A DNA stretch of 38,483 nt from Candidatus Poseidoniales archaeon (GCA_003602575.1 QQRY01000002.1:1-38483); one strand, 5' to 3'. Numbered from the stretch's first letter, positions 1 through 8,235 are shown. A program made the numbers and translations. The notes: a model not told the origin generated them from the sequence alone.

Positions 1-75
1 CCAAGTGGCCCACCGTCAAAGGGTCCTCCAAGTGGCCCACCGTCAAAGGGTCCTCCAAGTGGCCCACCGTCAAAC
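1..75 (+). repeat. 27-bp in-frame tandem repeat (2.8 copies)
   Basis: The 27-base unit beginning ccaagtggcccaccgtcaaa occurs at 1-27, 28-54 and, truncated, at 55-75. The copies are identical at DNA level and the period is nine codons, so each adds a PSGPPSKGP peptide to the protein without a frameshift. More copies probably lie upstream of the window. DNA-level identity suggests recent slippage or unequal exchange. Confidence 0.9.
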
Positions 76-1137
76 GAAGAACCAATTGAAACAATAAATG
101 ATTCACCAGTAGAAGAAACTCCTGTTGAAGTGGTAACCGATGATCTGACTACTGAAGTTGATACGCCACTAGAAATTGTCGAAGAAGATTCTGAGAGTAA
201 GGAAAACGTCACTGGACAAGAAGAAGAAATTGCAGAACTCGAGTCGGACGAAGCCGCTGCCGAGGAAGTAACGGAACAAATAGTCGAGGAACCTGTAGAA
301 AATTTGAATTTGATGGAAGAGGCTGAAATTCTACCTGAAGACCAATCTACACCGATAGAAGAAAATGAAAGTTTAGAAGTTGAAGAATCTAATGCCTATA
401 ATGATGAAGAAACGGAAGCTGAAATCGCTCGCCTTTCTGCTGAGGTTGAAAGATTGAGAAGATCTATGGCTGGAGCTGCTGAAGTAATCGAGGAACTGGA
501 AAACCCACCAATGCCTCCTGCTGTGATGGACAATTTGGTAATAGGCGCCCATATTGTAGGAGATATGGCCCGATTGGCTAGACAATTAGATAGAGAACAG
601 CTGATTCGTGCATCGATGGGAACCATAGCAATGCTTCATCCCGAACAATTAGAATTCATTGTTTCTACAAAACATATGTCTCTATTACCAAGAATGGATG
701 AAAGAGACATTTGTGCTGCTAAGTTAGGAGTAGACCCTCCTCGAGGAGCACCAACTGATTGGAGAGTACTTGAGGTTGTATTGGCGTCTGTTAGTTTAAT
801 CACTGGTGGGCCTGCTGCAGTAATACACTCTCATGGACCATTTACTACCGCTGCAAGTTGTGAAAAAGATTTGGTATTAGTACAGCCGATAGATGAAATC
901 GGAAAGAAACACATTGGTAAGATTATAATTGTGGATCCAGATGACGATAACCCTGAAGAATTCCTTAGACAAGTTGCTGAGGCACTCCAACAGGGTGGTA
1001 TGAGGTGTGTTGTTATTAGAGGAAAAGGAGCCTATGCAGTCGGAGCTGATTTAGATCAAGCCTGGGCTAATGCTGCTATGCTTGAACATAGTATGAAAAT
1101 AGTTTTACTTGCAAGACAAGCAAACTTGAAAGTTTGA
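1..1137 (+). CDS. Pro-rich/acidic protein with C-terminal class II aldolase/adducin-like domain (5'-partial)
   Basis: The reading frame is open from base 1, so the start lies outside the window. The visible N-terminus is a repeated Pro-Ser-Gly-Lys segment, followed by about 120 residues rich in Glu and Asp and a short coiled coil. The C-terminal ~200 residues look like the class II aldolase/adducin fold: an HSHGPFT segment near base 826 matches the family's metal-binding His-x-His region, and the tail (GAYAVGADLDQAW, then LEHSMKI) matches the family's HG-VVVG-leeA-lE pattern. In that pattern the third metal-ligand His appears to be replaced (RGKGAY instead of nHG), so catalysis is doubtful. 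Low-complexity Pro-rich N-termini are common in marine Group II proteins. Substrate unknown; a structural or regulatory role is equally possible. Confidence 0.7.
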   Translation, partial: PSGPPSKGPPSGPPSKGPPSGPPSNEEPIETINDSPVEETPVEVVTDDLTTEVDTPLEIVEEDSESKENVTGQEEEIAELESDEAAAEEVTEQIVEEPVENLNLMEEAEILPEDQSTPIEENESLEVEESNAYNDEETEAEIARLSAEVERLRRSMAGAAEVIEELENPPMPPAVMDNLVIGAHIVGDMARLARQLDREQLIRASMGTIAMLHPEQLEFIVSTKHMSLLPRMDERDICAAKLGVDPPRGAPTDWRVLEVVLASVSLITGGPAAVIHSHGPFTTAASCEKDLVLVQPIDEIGKKHIGKIIIVDPDDDNPEEFLRQVAEALQQGGMRCVVIRGKGAYAVGADLDQAWANAAMLEHSMKIVLLARQANLKV

Positions 1138-1193
1138 ATCCCGAGTTGTTTAGAAAAACATTCTTTCATAAGTACAACGAATAAACTCTAGGT

Positions 1194-2153
1194 ATGGCGA
1201 ACAAACCGAAACTCGCTGTTTCAGCATGTTTAGTTGGACAGAAAGTAAGATACAATGGTGATGCTGCAGAATTTAGAACACTCTCAAGAAAATGGAGCGA
1301 ACATCTAGAATTAATCCCTTTGTGTCCTGAAGTAGGCATTGGAATGGGCGTACCAAGGCCAACCATTAGACTGGTTAGAGAAGATGGTAAGATAAAATTA
1401 GTAAATCCAAAAAATGGAGAAGATTTTACAGAACGAATGCTCGAATACTCCGAAATCCAATCTGATCTACTGGCATCATCGGGTGTCTGTGGATTTGTTT
1501 TCAAGAAAGATTCACCAAGTTGTGGTGTTGAAAGAGTGAAAGTCTACAGAGGTGATAACCCTCAAGCCGTTAGAGACGGAAGAGGAATGTTTACAACCGT
1601 TTTCACTACGCTAAACCCGCACATACCAGTGATTGAAGAAGGTCGTATGAGTGATTCGAGACAAGCAGAACACTTCCTAGCACGCGTTCACTTTTTCCAT
1701 GAATGGTTAATGACTGGAAAAGAGGGTTGGGATGCCCAGAAGATTATGCAATTCCATAATGATAACAAATTATTCCTATTAAGCCGAGCGCCTTCGTCGA
1801 AAAGAATGCTCGGGAGGTTGATTGCTGAACTATTTGATAAAGGCGCTAATCCTGAATTTGTTGCACTAGAATACATGACAAAAGCCCAAAAAGCCCTCAA
1901 TACATTAACCAGCAAAGGACGTATTGCTCATGCTATGGAAAGAGTTGTTGGGCAATTTTCAGAAAAGTTGACCAAGGATCAAAGGAAAGAGTTGATAGAT
2001 TTAATCACCGATTTTAGAGTTGGCCATGTTCCAAGATTTGCACCATTGGTATTAATCAAACATTATCTACGTAGATTTGAGATGGACAAAAAAATCATCT
2101 CACGGTTTACTAATTCAATACCTCTTGAAATGGGGCTTATGGCAAAGGTATGA
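1194..2153 (+). CDS. DUF523-DUF1722 protein (TudS-like/YbgA-like)
   Basis: This is a two-domain protein of 319 aa. Residues 1-150 match DUF523: an SACLVG motif with Cys12, a PLCPEV motif with Cys44, and a later CGFVFKKDSPSCGV segment supply the cysteines that hold an Fe-S cluster in TudS-type thiouracil desulfidases. Residues 165-319 match DUF1722 (YbgA): QAEHFLARVHFFHEWL, FHNDNKLFLLSR and the C-terminal RFAPLVLIKHYLRR. The same fusion is common in bacteria. The likely role is desulfuration of a thiolated base or a related Fe-S reaction, but that is inferred from the family. The ATG at 1194 directly precedes the conserved N-terminus; no clear ribosome binding site is visible. It starts 56 bases after the preceding gene. 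Confidence 0.85.
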   Translation: MANKPKLAVSACLVGQKVRYNGDAAEFRTLSRKWSEHLELIPLCPEVGIGMGVPRPTIRLVREDGKIKLVNPKNGEDFTERMLEYSEIQSDLLASSGVCGFVFKKDSPSCGVERVKVYRGDNPQAVRDGRGMFTTVFTTLNPHIPVIEEGRMSDSRQAEHFLARVHFFHEWLMTGKEGWDAQKIMQFHNDNKLFLLSRAPSSKRMLGRLIAELFDKGANPEFVALEYMTKAQKALNTLTSKGRIAHAMERVVGQFSEKLTKDQRKELIDLITDFRVGHVPRFAPLVLIKHYLRRFEMDKKIISRFTNSIPLEMGLMAKV

Positions 2154-2185
2154 ATCCTTGACAGGTAATTTTTAGTCTTGTTAAA

Positions 2186-2563
2186 TCAAATGTAAACCTG
2201 TAAATCCTCACCTAAGACTCGGATTTGATAGGTCTTGAGGTCTTTCTGTTTCGAGAACTTGCCAACTAATTTCCCATATGCAGGGAGCAGAGGGAAAGGA
2301 GACCATTCTACTAAACTTCCATCAGTGATTTTATGCGTAGTTTGGTGGAGAGGACATCTTATGCAGTCATCTTTGACTTTAGCGCCATATGCTAATGGCC
2401 AGCGCATGTGCCTGCAAAGGGCTTCTGTTGCGAAGTAATCTCCATCTACATTGAGTAATAAAATTAGTTTCTTACCAACTCTAATCATTTTCTTTTTGCC
2501 TGGTTTTAATTTACTGGCCTTAAACGCGTAACGCCAATTATCTTCGGTATTAATTTCGGACAT
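2186..2563 (-). CDS. Rieske-type [2Fe-2S] ferredoxin domain protein
   Basis: A 125-aa single-domain protein with the Rieske ligand set C50-x-H52 (CRH) and C70-x-x-H73 (CPLH), separated by 17 residues. No signal peptide or membrane helix is visible, so it is a soluble cytoplasmic electron carrier or a component of a non-heme oxygenase, not a bc1-type Rieske subunit. Its ATG lies inside the 3' end of the upstream SDR gene (14-base overlap), which indicates translational coupling and suggests that the two proteins work together. No terminal oxygenase alpha subunit is seen nearby, so the redox partner is unknown. Confidence 0.85.
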   Translation of the reverse strand: MSEINTEDNWRYAFKASKLKPGKKKMIRVGKKLILLLNVDGDYFATEALCRHMRWPLAYGAKVKDDCIRCPLHQTTHKITDGSLVEWSPFPLLPAYGKLVGKFSKQKDLKTYQIRVLGEDLQVYI

Positions 2564-3281
2564 TTCTCATACCTCCATCGAGGTGCATTATTTGTCCTGT
2601 TAAATTATCAGGTGCGCTTGTCAACAACCAGAACATCGTATCTGCTATCTCTTCTGGTTTATTTATACGTTTCATTGGGATCATTGAAACTGCAGATTCT
2701 CGTATCGATTCAGTACGGGTAATCGGTTCAGATAATTTGGTATCTGTAAGGCCCGGGGCTACTGCATTAACTCGGATATTTCTTTGAGCATAAGTTGCTG
2801 CTGCTGAACGTACCATTGACTCAATACCTCCTTTTGCAGCAGCAATGGCTTCGTGATTGACTAGCCCCAAACTAGCAGCGACACTTGAAGTAAAAACTAC
2901 CCTGCCTCCACCTGATTTTAGTAATGCTTTACAAGTCATAGATAATGCCATAAAAGCGCTGACTAAGTTAGTTTGAATCACTTCTTCGAATGCTTCTACC
3001 TTTACTGCATGAGGAGGTCGAATTAGTACTGAGCCAACAAGATGGGCCATACCTGAAATCTTACCATCTCCTTTTTGTTTGGCCACCTCTATAGCACTAG
3101 TTAGGTCTTCTGAAGATAATGCATCACCGTTTACAACAGTAACTCTACTTGCTATTTGCTCATCTAGTGACTCGTTATTTCTAACTAACATCGTGACTAG
3201 ATAGTCATTTTTCGTAAGCTTATCGGCTAATTGTTGAGCGATATCGCTACCGCCACCTATAATCAAAATAGAATCTGCCAT
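2550..3281 (-). CDS. Short-chain dehydrogenase/reductase (SDR), atypical active site
   Basis: A 243-aa Rossmann-fold SDR. The N-terminus has a glycine-rich IIGGGSDIA nucleotide-binding loop. The NxxS-type segment includes Asn105, and the TSS motif gives Ser132/Ser133. The C-terminal half has the RVNAVAPGLTDT motif and ends with the usual GQIMHLDGGM. The catalytic Tyr-x-x-x-Lys is changed: the codons read I146-A-A-A-K150, with Ile where Tyr is expected. Length is normal for a classical SDR. The start ATG at 3281 has a TATA-like element about 27 bases upstream, which points to a nearly leaderless transcript separate from the guaA gene. Substrate unknown; the overlapping Rieske gene is the best clue. 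Confidence 0.88.
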   Translation of the reverse strand: MADSILIIGGGSDIAQQLADKLTKNDYLVTMLVRNNESLDEQIASRVTVVNGDALSSEDLTSAIEVAKQKGDGKISGMAHLVGSVLIRPPHAVKVEAFEEVIQTNLVSAFMALSMTCKALLKSGGGRVVFTSSVAASLGLVNHEAIAAAKGGIESMVRSAAATYAQRNIRVNAVAPGLTDTKLSEPITRTESIRESAVSMIPMKRINKPEEIADTMFWLLTSAPDNLTGQIMHLDGGMRNVRN

Positions 3282-3300
3282 GATTCGTAAAATCTTGGAT

Positions 3301-3315
3301 GATTTTTATATTAGT
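3301..3315 (-). promoter_or_regulatory. Archaeal TATA-like box upstream of the SDR gene
   Basis: On the minus strand this reads ACTAATATAAAAATC. Its centre lies about 27 bases before the SDR ATG at 3281, so transcription would begin within a few bases of the start codon. It sits between the guaA amidotransferase stop (3320) and the SDR start. Inferred from position and composition only. Confidence 0.4.
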
Positions 3316-3319
3316 GTTT

Positions 3320-3907
3320 TCAACTGTCTCGATTTTTTCTACAAATTTCGACGAAGTTTTCAAACATCTCCTTGCCGAACTCTGAATCATTTACTTCTGG
3401 ATGAAACTGTAATCCAAATCTATCTCCAGCCTCGTTTTCCATTCCTTGAACTTGGCATGAAGGGCTGCTAGCAGTGATAAAGAAGCCTTCTGGGACAACA
3501 TGTACTTCATCATTATGTGATTCCCAAACCGTCTGTGTTTGGTTTGTACCAGCGAAAATTTTCCCCCCTCCATTGTGTAATTCTATTTCCATTGCTCCAA
3601 ATTCTGGAATTGGAGATTCTCGAGCATCTCCTCCATAGTGTCTAGCCATAAATTGGTGGCCTGCACAGATTCCTAGAATTGGTATTCCTAGTTCAAGATA
3701 CGCTGCACAGTTACCTAACTCTCCAGTAAGACCTACTCTTGCAGCGCCTCCAGAGAGGATAATTCCGTCTACTTTACGAAGTTCACTTACTGGAGTTGTA
3801 TTTTCGATTATCTTTGTATCAACTTTTAGATAACGTAACATTCTCCATTCGCGATGAGTCCATTGGCCACCGTTATCAACTACATCAATAACTAACGGAG
3901 CTGACAT
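3320..3907 (-). CDS. guaAA: GMP synthase, glutamine amidotransferase subunit
   Basis: A 195-aa class I glutamine amidotransferase that releases ammonia from glutamine for XMP amination by a separate synthetase subunit, as in the split archaeal GMP synthase. The catalytic triad is visible: Cys81 in GICAGHQ, and His169 and Glu171 in FHPEV. The ESHNDEV segment and overall length fit GuaA subunit A. The start ATG at 3907 has a strong GAGGTGA ribosome binding site four bases upstream. The gene for the ATP-pyrophosphatase subunit is not in this window. Anthranilate synthase component II is the closest alternative but fits less well (no trp genes, and an ESHNDEV segment typical of GuaA). Confidence 0.92.
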   Translation of the reverse strand: MSAPLVIDVVDNGGQWTHREWRMLRYLKVDTKIIENTTPVSELRKVDGIILSGGAARVGLTGELGNCAAYLELGIPILGICAGHQFMARHYGGDARESPIPEFGAMEIELHNGGGKIFAGTNQTQTVWESHNDEVHVVPEGFFITASSPSCQVQGMENEAGDRFGLQFHPEVNDSEFGKEMFENFVEICRKNRDS

Positions 3908-3920
3908 TTCTTCACCTCAT

Positions 3921-4310
3921 TTACTCTGGTTTCGCATTTAATCTAGCAAATCTAAATGACTTTATACACAAAAAAGTGTATATCGAGCCTGTAATCAATA
4001 GCATAAGCATAGAACCAGAAGCATAGGTGATTCCATCGGCTATTACCATAAAGAACCTGGTTCCGCCAATCGCACATAATAATCCGAAAGTGACTGCTAT
4101 GTGCATCCAAAGTTTACGCTGCTCTGGTTTTTTCTGAGCCATGACGCCTGATATCAGCAATGGAATCCCCAATAGTGATGGGAAAAATGATGTTACTGAA
4201 TCTGATTGTGAAACTAAAGATACAACAATTCCCCAAGCTATCAAAAAGGAACCTAGTCCGATTGTTATTCTCGGCATTGACTGACCTGCAACAGAAAATT
4301 CTTCGCTCAT
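3921..4310 (-). CDS. Four-helix integral membrane protein, unknown function
   Basis: A small membrane protein with four predicted helices (around residues 15-35, 42-60, 67-88 and 95-115) and a short charged C-terminus. I do not recognise the family. The start could be the ATG at 4310 or a GTG two codons upstream (4316); neither has a clear ribosome binding site. It is the first gene of the minus-strand run and lies 13 bases before guaA, so the two are probably co-transcribed. It is divergent from trm1. Confidence 0.7.
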   Translation of the reverse strand: MSEEFSVAGQSMPRITIGLGSFLIAWGIVVSLVSQSDSVTSFFPSLLGIPLLISGVMAQKKPEQRKLWMHIAVTFGLLCAIGGTRFFMVIADGITYASGSMLMLLITGSIYTFLCIKSFRFARLNAKPE

Positions 4311-4394
4311 GTTCACTGCTTTGGGTGGCCCTCTAAAGTTTCTTTGAATAGTTTTGATATGAGTCTTTTTTGAATATGGAGGACACGGCGTGAC

Positions 4395-5759
4395 ATGACC
4401 GGTGACGCTCTCGGGGATATTCCTGAAGGCTGGCCGGGGTCAATATGGTTAGAAGGAAAAACAATTATTCACATGCAAAATAGCCAACCAAGACCATCTC
4501 ATATGCCTAGAGGGCCTGCAAAAAAGACAGGCCCCGGATTTCTTAATCCTGCTATGGCTCCTGCCAGAACCAGATCAGTACTACTATTGAGTGATGTACT
4601 AGAAAATGAGTGGTTGATTAAGAAGGAAAAATCAATTCGCGTATTCGATGCATTGTGCTCCACGGGAGTTAGAATAAGAAGATGGAGAAATGAAATCCCA
4701 TCAAAACTACAACATAGACTTAGAATTACTGCAAATGACTTAGATGAGTTCGCATTAAACTGGGCGAAAATATCTCATAGAAATCATCCTCCATCTGCTA
4801 CTATTGAACATTCAGTAGAGGCAGATAGATACGGAAAGACGCCCGAAGGAATTTTTGACAATGGAATCTTTTTCCAACAATTAGACGCTCGTGTCGCATT
4901 ATCAGAAGCATCTTTTCAATGGATTGATGTCGATCCTTTTGGCTCACCAGTCTCATTCCTAGATTCTGCGATTCAAAGTCTTGCCAGAACCGGCGTACTA
5001 GAGATTACTGCAACAGATACTGCTGCATTAACAGGTTCTTCTTTGAGTTCACAAAAAAGGAGATATGGGGCTAAAGGAATTGTCGACCTTTATGCTCACG
5101 ATGATGCGGTTAGGACTCTTATGGGCCTTATCGCAACAACAGCTGCAAGGCATGATAAATCGATGATTCCAATATTGGCTCTATTTGATGGGCATCATGT
5201 CAGAGTAAGCGTAATTCTAACAACTAGTAAGGAAAAAGCAAGTAATGTACATTCTAACATTGGATGGAGAGTGAGGTGTGATGATATCCCATATAAATTC
5301 AAAAAACATCCTAATGAAGATGAATTAGAGCGTGCCAGTGGCCCTATGTGGATTGGCCCATTGTGGGATAAGGACATTACACAAAGAATGACTGAGGAAA
5401 GGGTGTTAGAAATCTGCCACCCTAGCAAAGAAGATATCGAGGTAGCAAAGTCGCACGGGCTGGATTGGGATGAACAGGACTTAGAATATGCTACAAGAGA
5501 ATTGCGAAGAAGCGTTAGACATATTTCAAAAGCAGCCGATTTAATGAGTCGAGAACACCTTCTATTGAATCTAGATTCATTGCCTAAATGGTCCAATACT
5601 CCTGGGGCACCAAAAATGGAAGTTCTAATAGAATCCTTGAATAAAAAAGGATTCTGTGCAGCTAGAGCGCCCGATTCAGAGCCTGTTTTTGTTACAGATG
5701 CTAAATTCCAAGACGTAATTAAAATCGTTCAGGAACTTAGTGAAAGTTCAACCAAATGA
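4395..5759 (+). CDS. trm1: tRNA (guanine26-N2)-dimethyltransferase Trm1
   Basis: A 454-aa SAM-dependent methyltransferase that makes N2,N2-dimethylguanosine at position 26 of tRNA. Visible landmarks are GFLNPAMAPARTRSVLLL near residues 48-65, the SAM-binding segment VFDALCSTGVRIRRW (residues 83-97), TANDLDEFALNWA, and the catalytic motif DVDPFGSP near residue 180, followed by LEITATDTAALTGS. The C-terminal half carries the family-specific domain. The ATG at 4395 is preceded by GGAGG (4378-4382), 12 bases away. The 3' end overlaps the convergent PAC2 gene by 12 bases. Confidence 0.95.
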   Translation: MTGDALGDIPEGWPGSIWLEGKTIIHMQNSQPRPSHMPRGPAKKTGPGFLNPAMAPARTRSVLLLSDVLENEWLIKKEKSIRVFDALCSTGVRIRRWRNEIPSKLQHRLRITANDLDEFALNWAKISHRNHPPSATIEHSVEADRYGKTPEGIFDNGIFFQQLDARVALSEASFQWIDVDPFGSPVSFLDSAIQSLARTGVLEITATDTAALTGSSLSSQKRRYGAKGIVDLYAHDDAVRTLMGLIATTAARHDKSMIPILALFDGHHVRVSVILTTSKEKASNVHSNIGWRVRCDDIPYKFKKHPNEDELERASGPMWIGPLWDKDITQRMTEERVLEICHPSKEDIEVAKSHGLDWDEQDLEYATRELRRSVRHISKAADLMSREHLLLNLDSLPKWSNTPGAPKMEVLIESLNKKGFCAARAPDSEPVFVTDAKFQDVIKIVQELSESSTK

Positions 5760-6506
5760 GGGATCTGTGAATGAATCGTCTTCATTTTCTGGCCCAGGTA
5801 ACATAGTCACTGATTTCTCAAAGACTTCCTTGACACTGTTCTCTATTTCTCTAGCATTCTCTAATAATTCGGTTAGTGGTATCTCAATACCTGTTAGTTC
5901 TGAAACCGCCTCGATTGCTAGTGCTGCAGCCCTGGCATCGGGGTACATTGGGCTTGCCTCAGCCAACAGTGCTGTAACATCAATCCCCAATCTGTCGCCT
6001 TCACCAAGTAAGAACCCTGTTATTCCGGCTACAATTCCTTGTTGAATTGGAGCTATACCTGCTTGGTTGAGTCGTTGCCTCGATAGTGATGATGACCCCA
6101 CTCCGTATAACTCTCCATGAGTTAGTTGTTTATCTGGAGAAACTATACCGTCAATTATGATCAGATTTTCAAATCCGCCTTTAGTAAACCATTCTAAGAC
6201 TGTTGATGCAAACATAATATCTTGCTTGTCTTTGAATCTTATCTCCGATGTGAAAACACCAATTTTCTCACCTTGGTAAACTCTTACTGGATGTTTTGGT
6301 ACTTGATCGTGAATTAGAGCAACTGCTGGAAATTCAGAATTTAACACAGTTCCTAACTGTTGTAATTTTAATGATTTAATGATATGTGATGCTGCTATTA
6401 CCCCTACCATTCCAGCAGTGGTAAACCCCGCTATAGCAACGCCTCCAGTCCTAGGATCTGCGCCATCATGTAGAACTAACGCATATCCTCTAAACTCGTG
6501 CTCCAT
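5748..6506 (-). CDS. PAC2 family protein (proteasome assembly chaperone-like), paralog 1
   Basis: A protein of about 252 aa with the PAC2 fold. Landmarks are AIAGFTTAGMVGVIAASHIIKSL at the N-terminus, LIIIDGIVSPD, and IQQGIVAGITGFLLGEGDRLGIDVTALLAEASPMYPDARAA. Archaeal members act as proteasome assembly chaperones, though many have no assigned role. I chose the ATG at 6506 because GAGGGGAG precedes it on the minus strand; an upstream in-frame TTG at 6539 is possible but less supported. The C-terminus ends DPSFG, which is not a clear HbYX motif, unlike the paralog at 15027. It overlaps the trm1 stop by 12 bases tail to tail. Confidence 0.85.
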   Translation of the reverse strand: MEHEFRGYALVLHDGADPRTGGVAIAGFTTAGMVGVIAASHIIKSLKLQQLGTVLNSEFPAVALIHDQVPKHPVRVYQGEKIGVFTSEIRFKDKQDIMFASTVLEWFTKGGFENLIIIDGIVSPDKQLTHGELYGVGSSSLSRQRLNQAGIAPIQQGIVAGITGFLLGEGDRLGIDVTALLAEASPMYPDARAAALAIEAVSELTGIEIPLTELLENAREIENSVKEVFEKSVTMLPGPENEDDSFTDPSFG

Positions 6507-6628
6507 CGACTCCCCTCGACTATGCGTGATGAAGGTCAATCAAAAGACCTACTATTTGTCAATGGCTTGGATTATTGAATTGTAAACTATTATCTAGGCC
6601 GGAGATTTGCATTAGTATGAGGGATAGC

Positions 6629-7132
6629 ATGGACAAGGTGTCGAAAATTTCGATTCATGCAGGAGATTTTGACTTCGAGGCCGAGGGAGGCCAATTAGAG
6701 GTTGAAGAGAGATTAACTCAATTCAAGCAAGAAGGTCTCTGGGATGCAATGTTGGAGCGTATACAAGAGACTGTTGAATTTAGTAAAGATAGTACAGAAG
6801 GAATATCTAACGATACTAGCCAACCAGAAAGAGGTGTTAACTTCCGCTCACTGCTAGAAAATTATGCACTCGATGGTAAACCAGAACAAGTTCTTGGTGC
6901 ATTGCATTTCCTACGAGAGATCGAAAATCTAAACGATTGCCCTCCAAGGGTAATCAATACATTATTCGAAGATGCTAGGATTGAACCTCCAGGTAACCTT
7001 TCACTCTACATAAATCGTCTTAAAGAAAGAAATTTTCTAAAAATACCTAGCAAGCATGGAGACAAAAACAGATATGCTGAACTAACCGAAGAAGGACGTA
7101 AGCACTTAGAAGATAAATCTGACAATATGTGA
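6629..7132 (+). CDS. Putative winged-helix DNA-binding protein
   Basis: A protein of about 167 aa. The N-terminus (KISIHAGDFDFEAEG) is a short beta-rich segment followed by an acidic helical region. The C-terminal ~75 residues look like a winged helix: PPRVINTLFEDARI, LSLYINRLKERNFLKI, then a wing-like KHGDKNRYAELTEEGRKHL ending. The start at 6629 is favoured by GAGGG five bases upstream; the ATG at 6617 is an alternative. The pentapeptide-repeat gene follows after ten bases, so the two are probably one operon. A role as transcriptional regulator is inferred from the fold only; the target is unknown. Confidence 0.6.
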   Translation: MDKVSKISIHAGDFDFEAEGGQLEVEERLTQFKQEGLWDAMLERIQETVEFSKDSTEGISNDTSQPERGVNFRSLLENYALDGKPEQVLGALHFLREIENLNDCPPRVINTLFEDARIEPPGNLSLYINRLKERNFLKIPSKHGDKNRYAELTEEGRKHLEDKSDNM

Positions 7133-7142
7133 GGATGCTAGC

Positions 7143-7583
7143 GTGGTAATGTCAGGAAGCGGGGATGACCCTCGAGACAATGTTGGAGAAGAGGGTCAAA
7201 TTCTCGATTGGTCTTACCAAAATAGAGCTGGATCTCTACTTCGAAAGGGTCGTCATTCAGGCTCTAATTTTAGGAGAACTGTCCTAGATGGTTCAGACCT
7301 AACCGAGGGTGATTTCTCAAATTGTGATTTTAGAAAAGCCTCGATGGTGGGGGTTGACCTAATGAAGTCGGCATTCGATAATACAGATTTCAGAGGAGCT
7401 AACCTGAAAAAGGCTAGATTGAATTTATCGAATTTTAATAATTGTAAATTCAAAGGTGCCGACCTAAGAGGAATTAGAGGAAAATACGCAATTTGGCAAG
7501 GAAGTGATTGGTGGAATGCCATTATTGATGATGACTTGAAGAAGACTTTAGCAAAAAAATGGCCGATGCCTAAGAATGAATGA
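7143..7583 (+). CDS. Pentapeptide-repeat protein
   Basis: A 146-aa protein whose central region (about residues 38-115) follows the A(D/N)Lxx-type pentapeptide pattern: FRRTVLDGSDL, GDFSNCDFRKASM, FDNTDFRGANLKKARL, FNNCKFKGADLRG. This forms a right-handed quadrilateral beta helix. Some members mimic DNA and inhibit gyrase; most have no known role. A GTG at 7143 has GAGG eight bases upstream (7131-7134); the ATG at 7149 is the alternative. It ends two bases from the convergent membrane protein gene. Probably co-expressed with the winged-helix gene. Confidence 0.85.
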   Translation: MVMSGSGDDPRDNVGEEGQILDWSYQNRAGSLLRKGRHSGSNFRRTVLDGSDLTEGDFSNCDFRKASMVGVDLMKSAFDNTDFRGANLKKARLNLSNFNNCKFKGADLRGIRGKYAIWQGSDWWNAIIDDDLKKTLAKKWPMPKNE

Positions 7584-7585
7584 TA

Positions 7586-8233
7586 TCATTCTGATTCAGT
7601 GCTTTGATTCGTAGTCAATTTGACCTTATGGCCACCATTTAGAGCCATTCTAGCCCGTGCATTTAGTAATGGTAGAGACGTTAACGCTCCACAAACTAGC
7701 ATACAGACTCCACAAAGATACATTATAATCTTGTAAGTCAACAATAATGCTCCAGAAAGATATTGCTCCGCAGAATTATTGATCAGATAGCTCCCAAGTA
7801 CTCCAGTCACTAAACCTATTGCTGCACCTTCAATACCCAATAATGCGCCCTTCTTATTCAACATAAACAAGTAAGGCGAGCCAATAACGACCAATGCTCC
7901 AGCGATGGCCAGTCCTGCAGCTCTAATCAAGTAGCCTTGTCTTGAAGAATCGTGGAATTTTTGATAGTCTTCAGTAGTTATTTCGGTATCTATGTCGCTA
8001 TTTGGAGTTTCAAGAACAAGGTCAATTTCTCCTTGTGTAAGGTCTTCTTTCTGGCTCAATTGGAAATCCCCATATGCCAAGAGTAAAAGTAAAATTCCAC
8101 TAATCAACATCAACACAGCAACTGTTTTTGGCCCTTTAGTGTCTGGTTTTATCGACAAATCAAAATTTTCTTGTTCGGGGACTGAATCCTCCTTGTCCAT
8201 GCGAATAGAAAAATCGAATTGCTTATCACTCAT
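7586..8233 (-). CDS. Integral membrane protein, unknown function
   Basis: A 215-aa protein. A charged cytoplasmic N-terminus (about 35 residues) is followed by a first membrane helix near 37-55, an acidic extracellular loop (about 60-95), then three more hydrophobic helices near 103-122, 130-152 and 160-190, and a Ser/Thr/Glu-rich tail. I do not recognise the family. It starts two bases after the thioesterase stop, so the two genes form an operon. Confidence 0.65.
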   Translation of the reverse strand: MSDKQFDFSIRMDKEDSVPEQENFDLSIKPDTKGPKTVAVLMLISGILLLLLAYGDFQLSQKEDLTQGEIDLVLETPNSDIDTEITTEDYQKFHDSSRQGYLIRAAGLAIAGALVVIGSPYLFMLNKKGALLGIEGAAIGLVTGVLGSYLINNSAEQYLSGALLLTYKIIMYLCGVCMLVCGALTSLPLLNARARMALNGGHKVKLTTNQSTESE

Positions 8234-8235
8234 GA

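Noticed and set aside
373-626. Two minus-strand open frames within the first gene
   Set aside because: They lie opposite a well-conserved coding frame and show no recognisable domain; judged to be shadows.
3320-3907. Anthranilate synthase component II
   Set aside because: The ESHNDEV segment and length fit the GMP synthase amidotransferase subunit better, and no trp genes are near.
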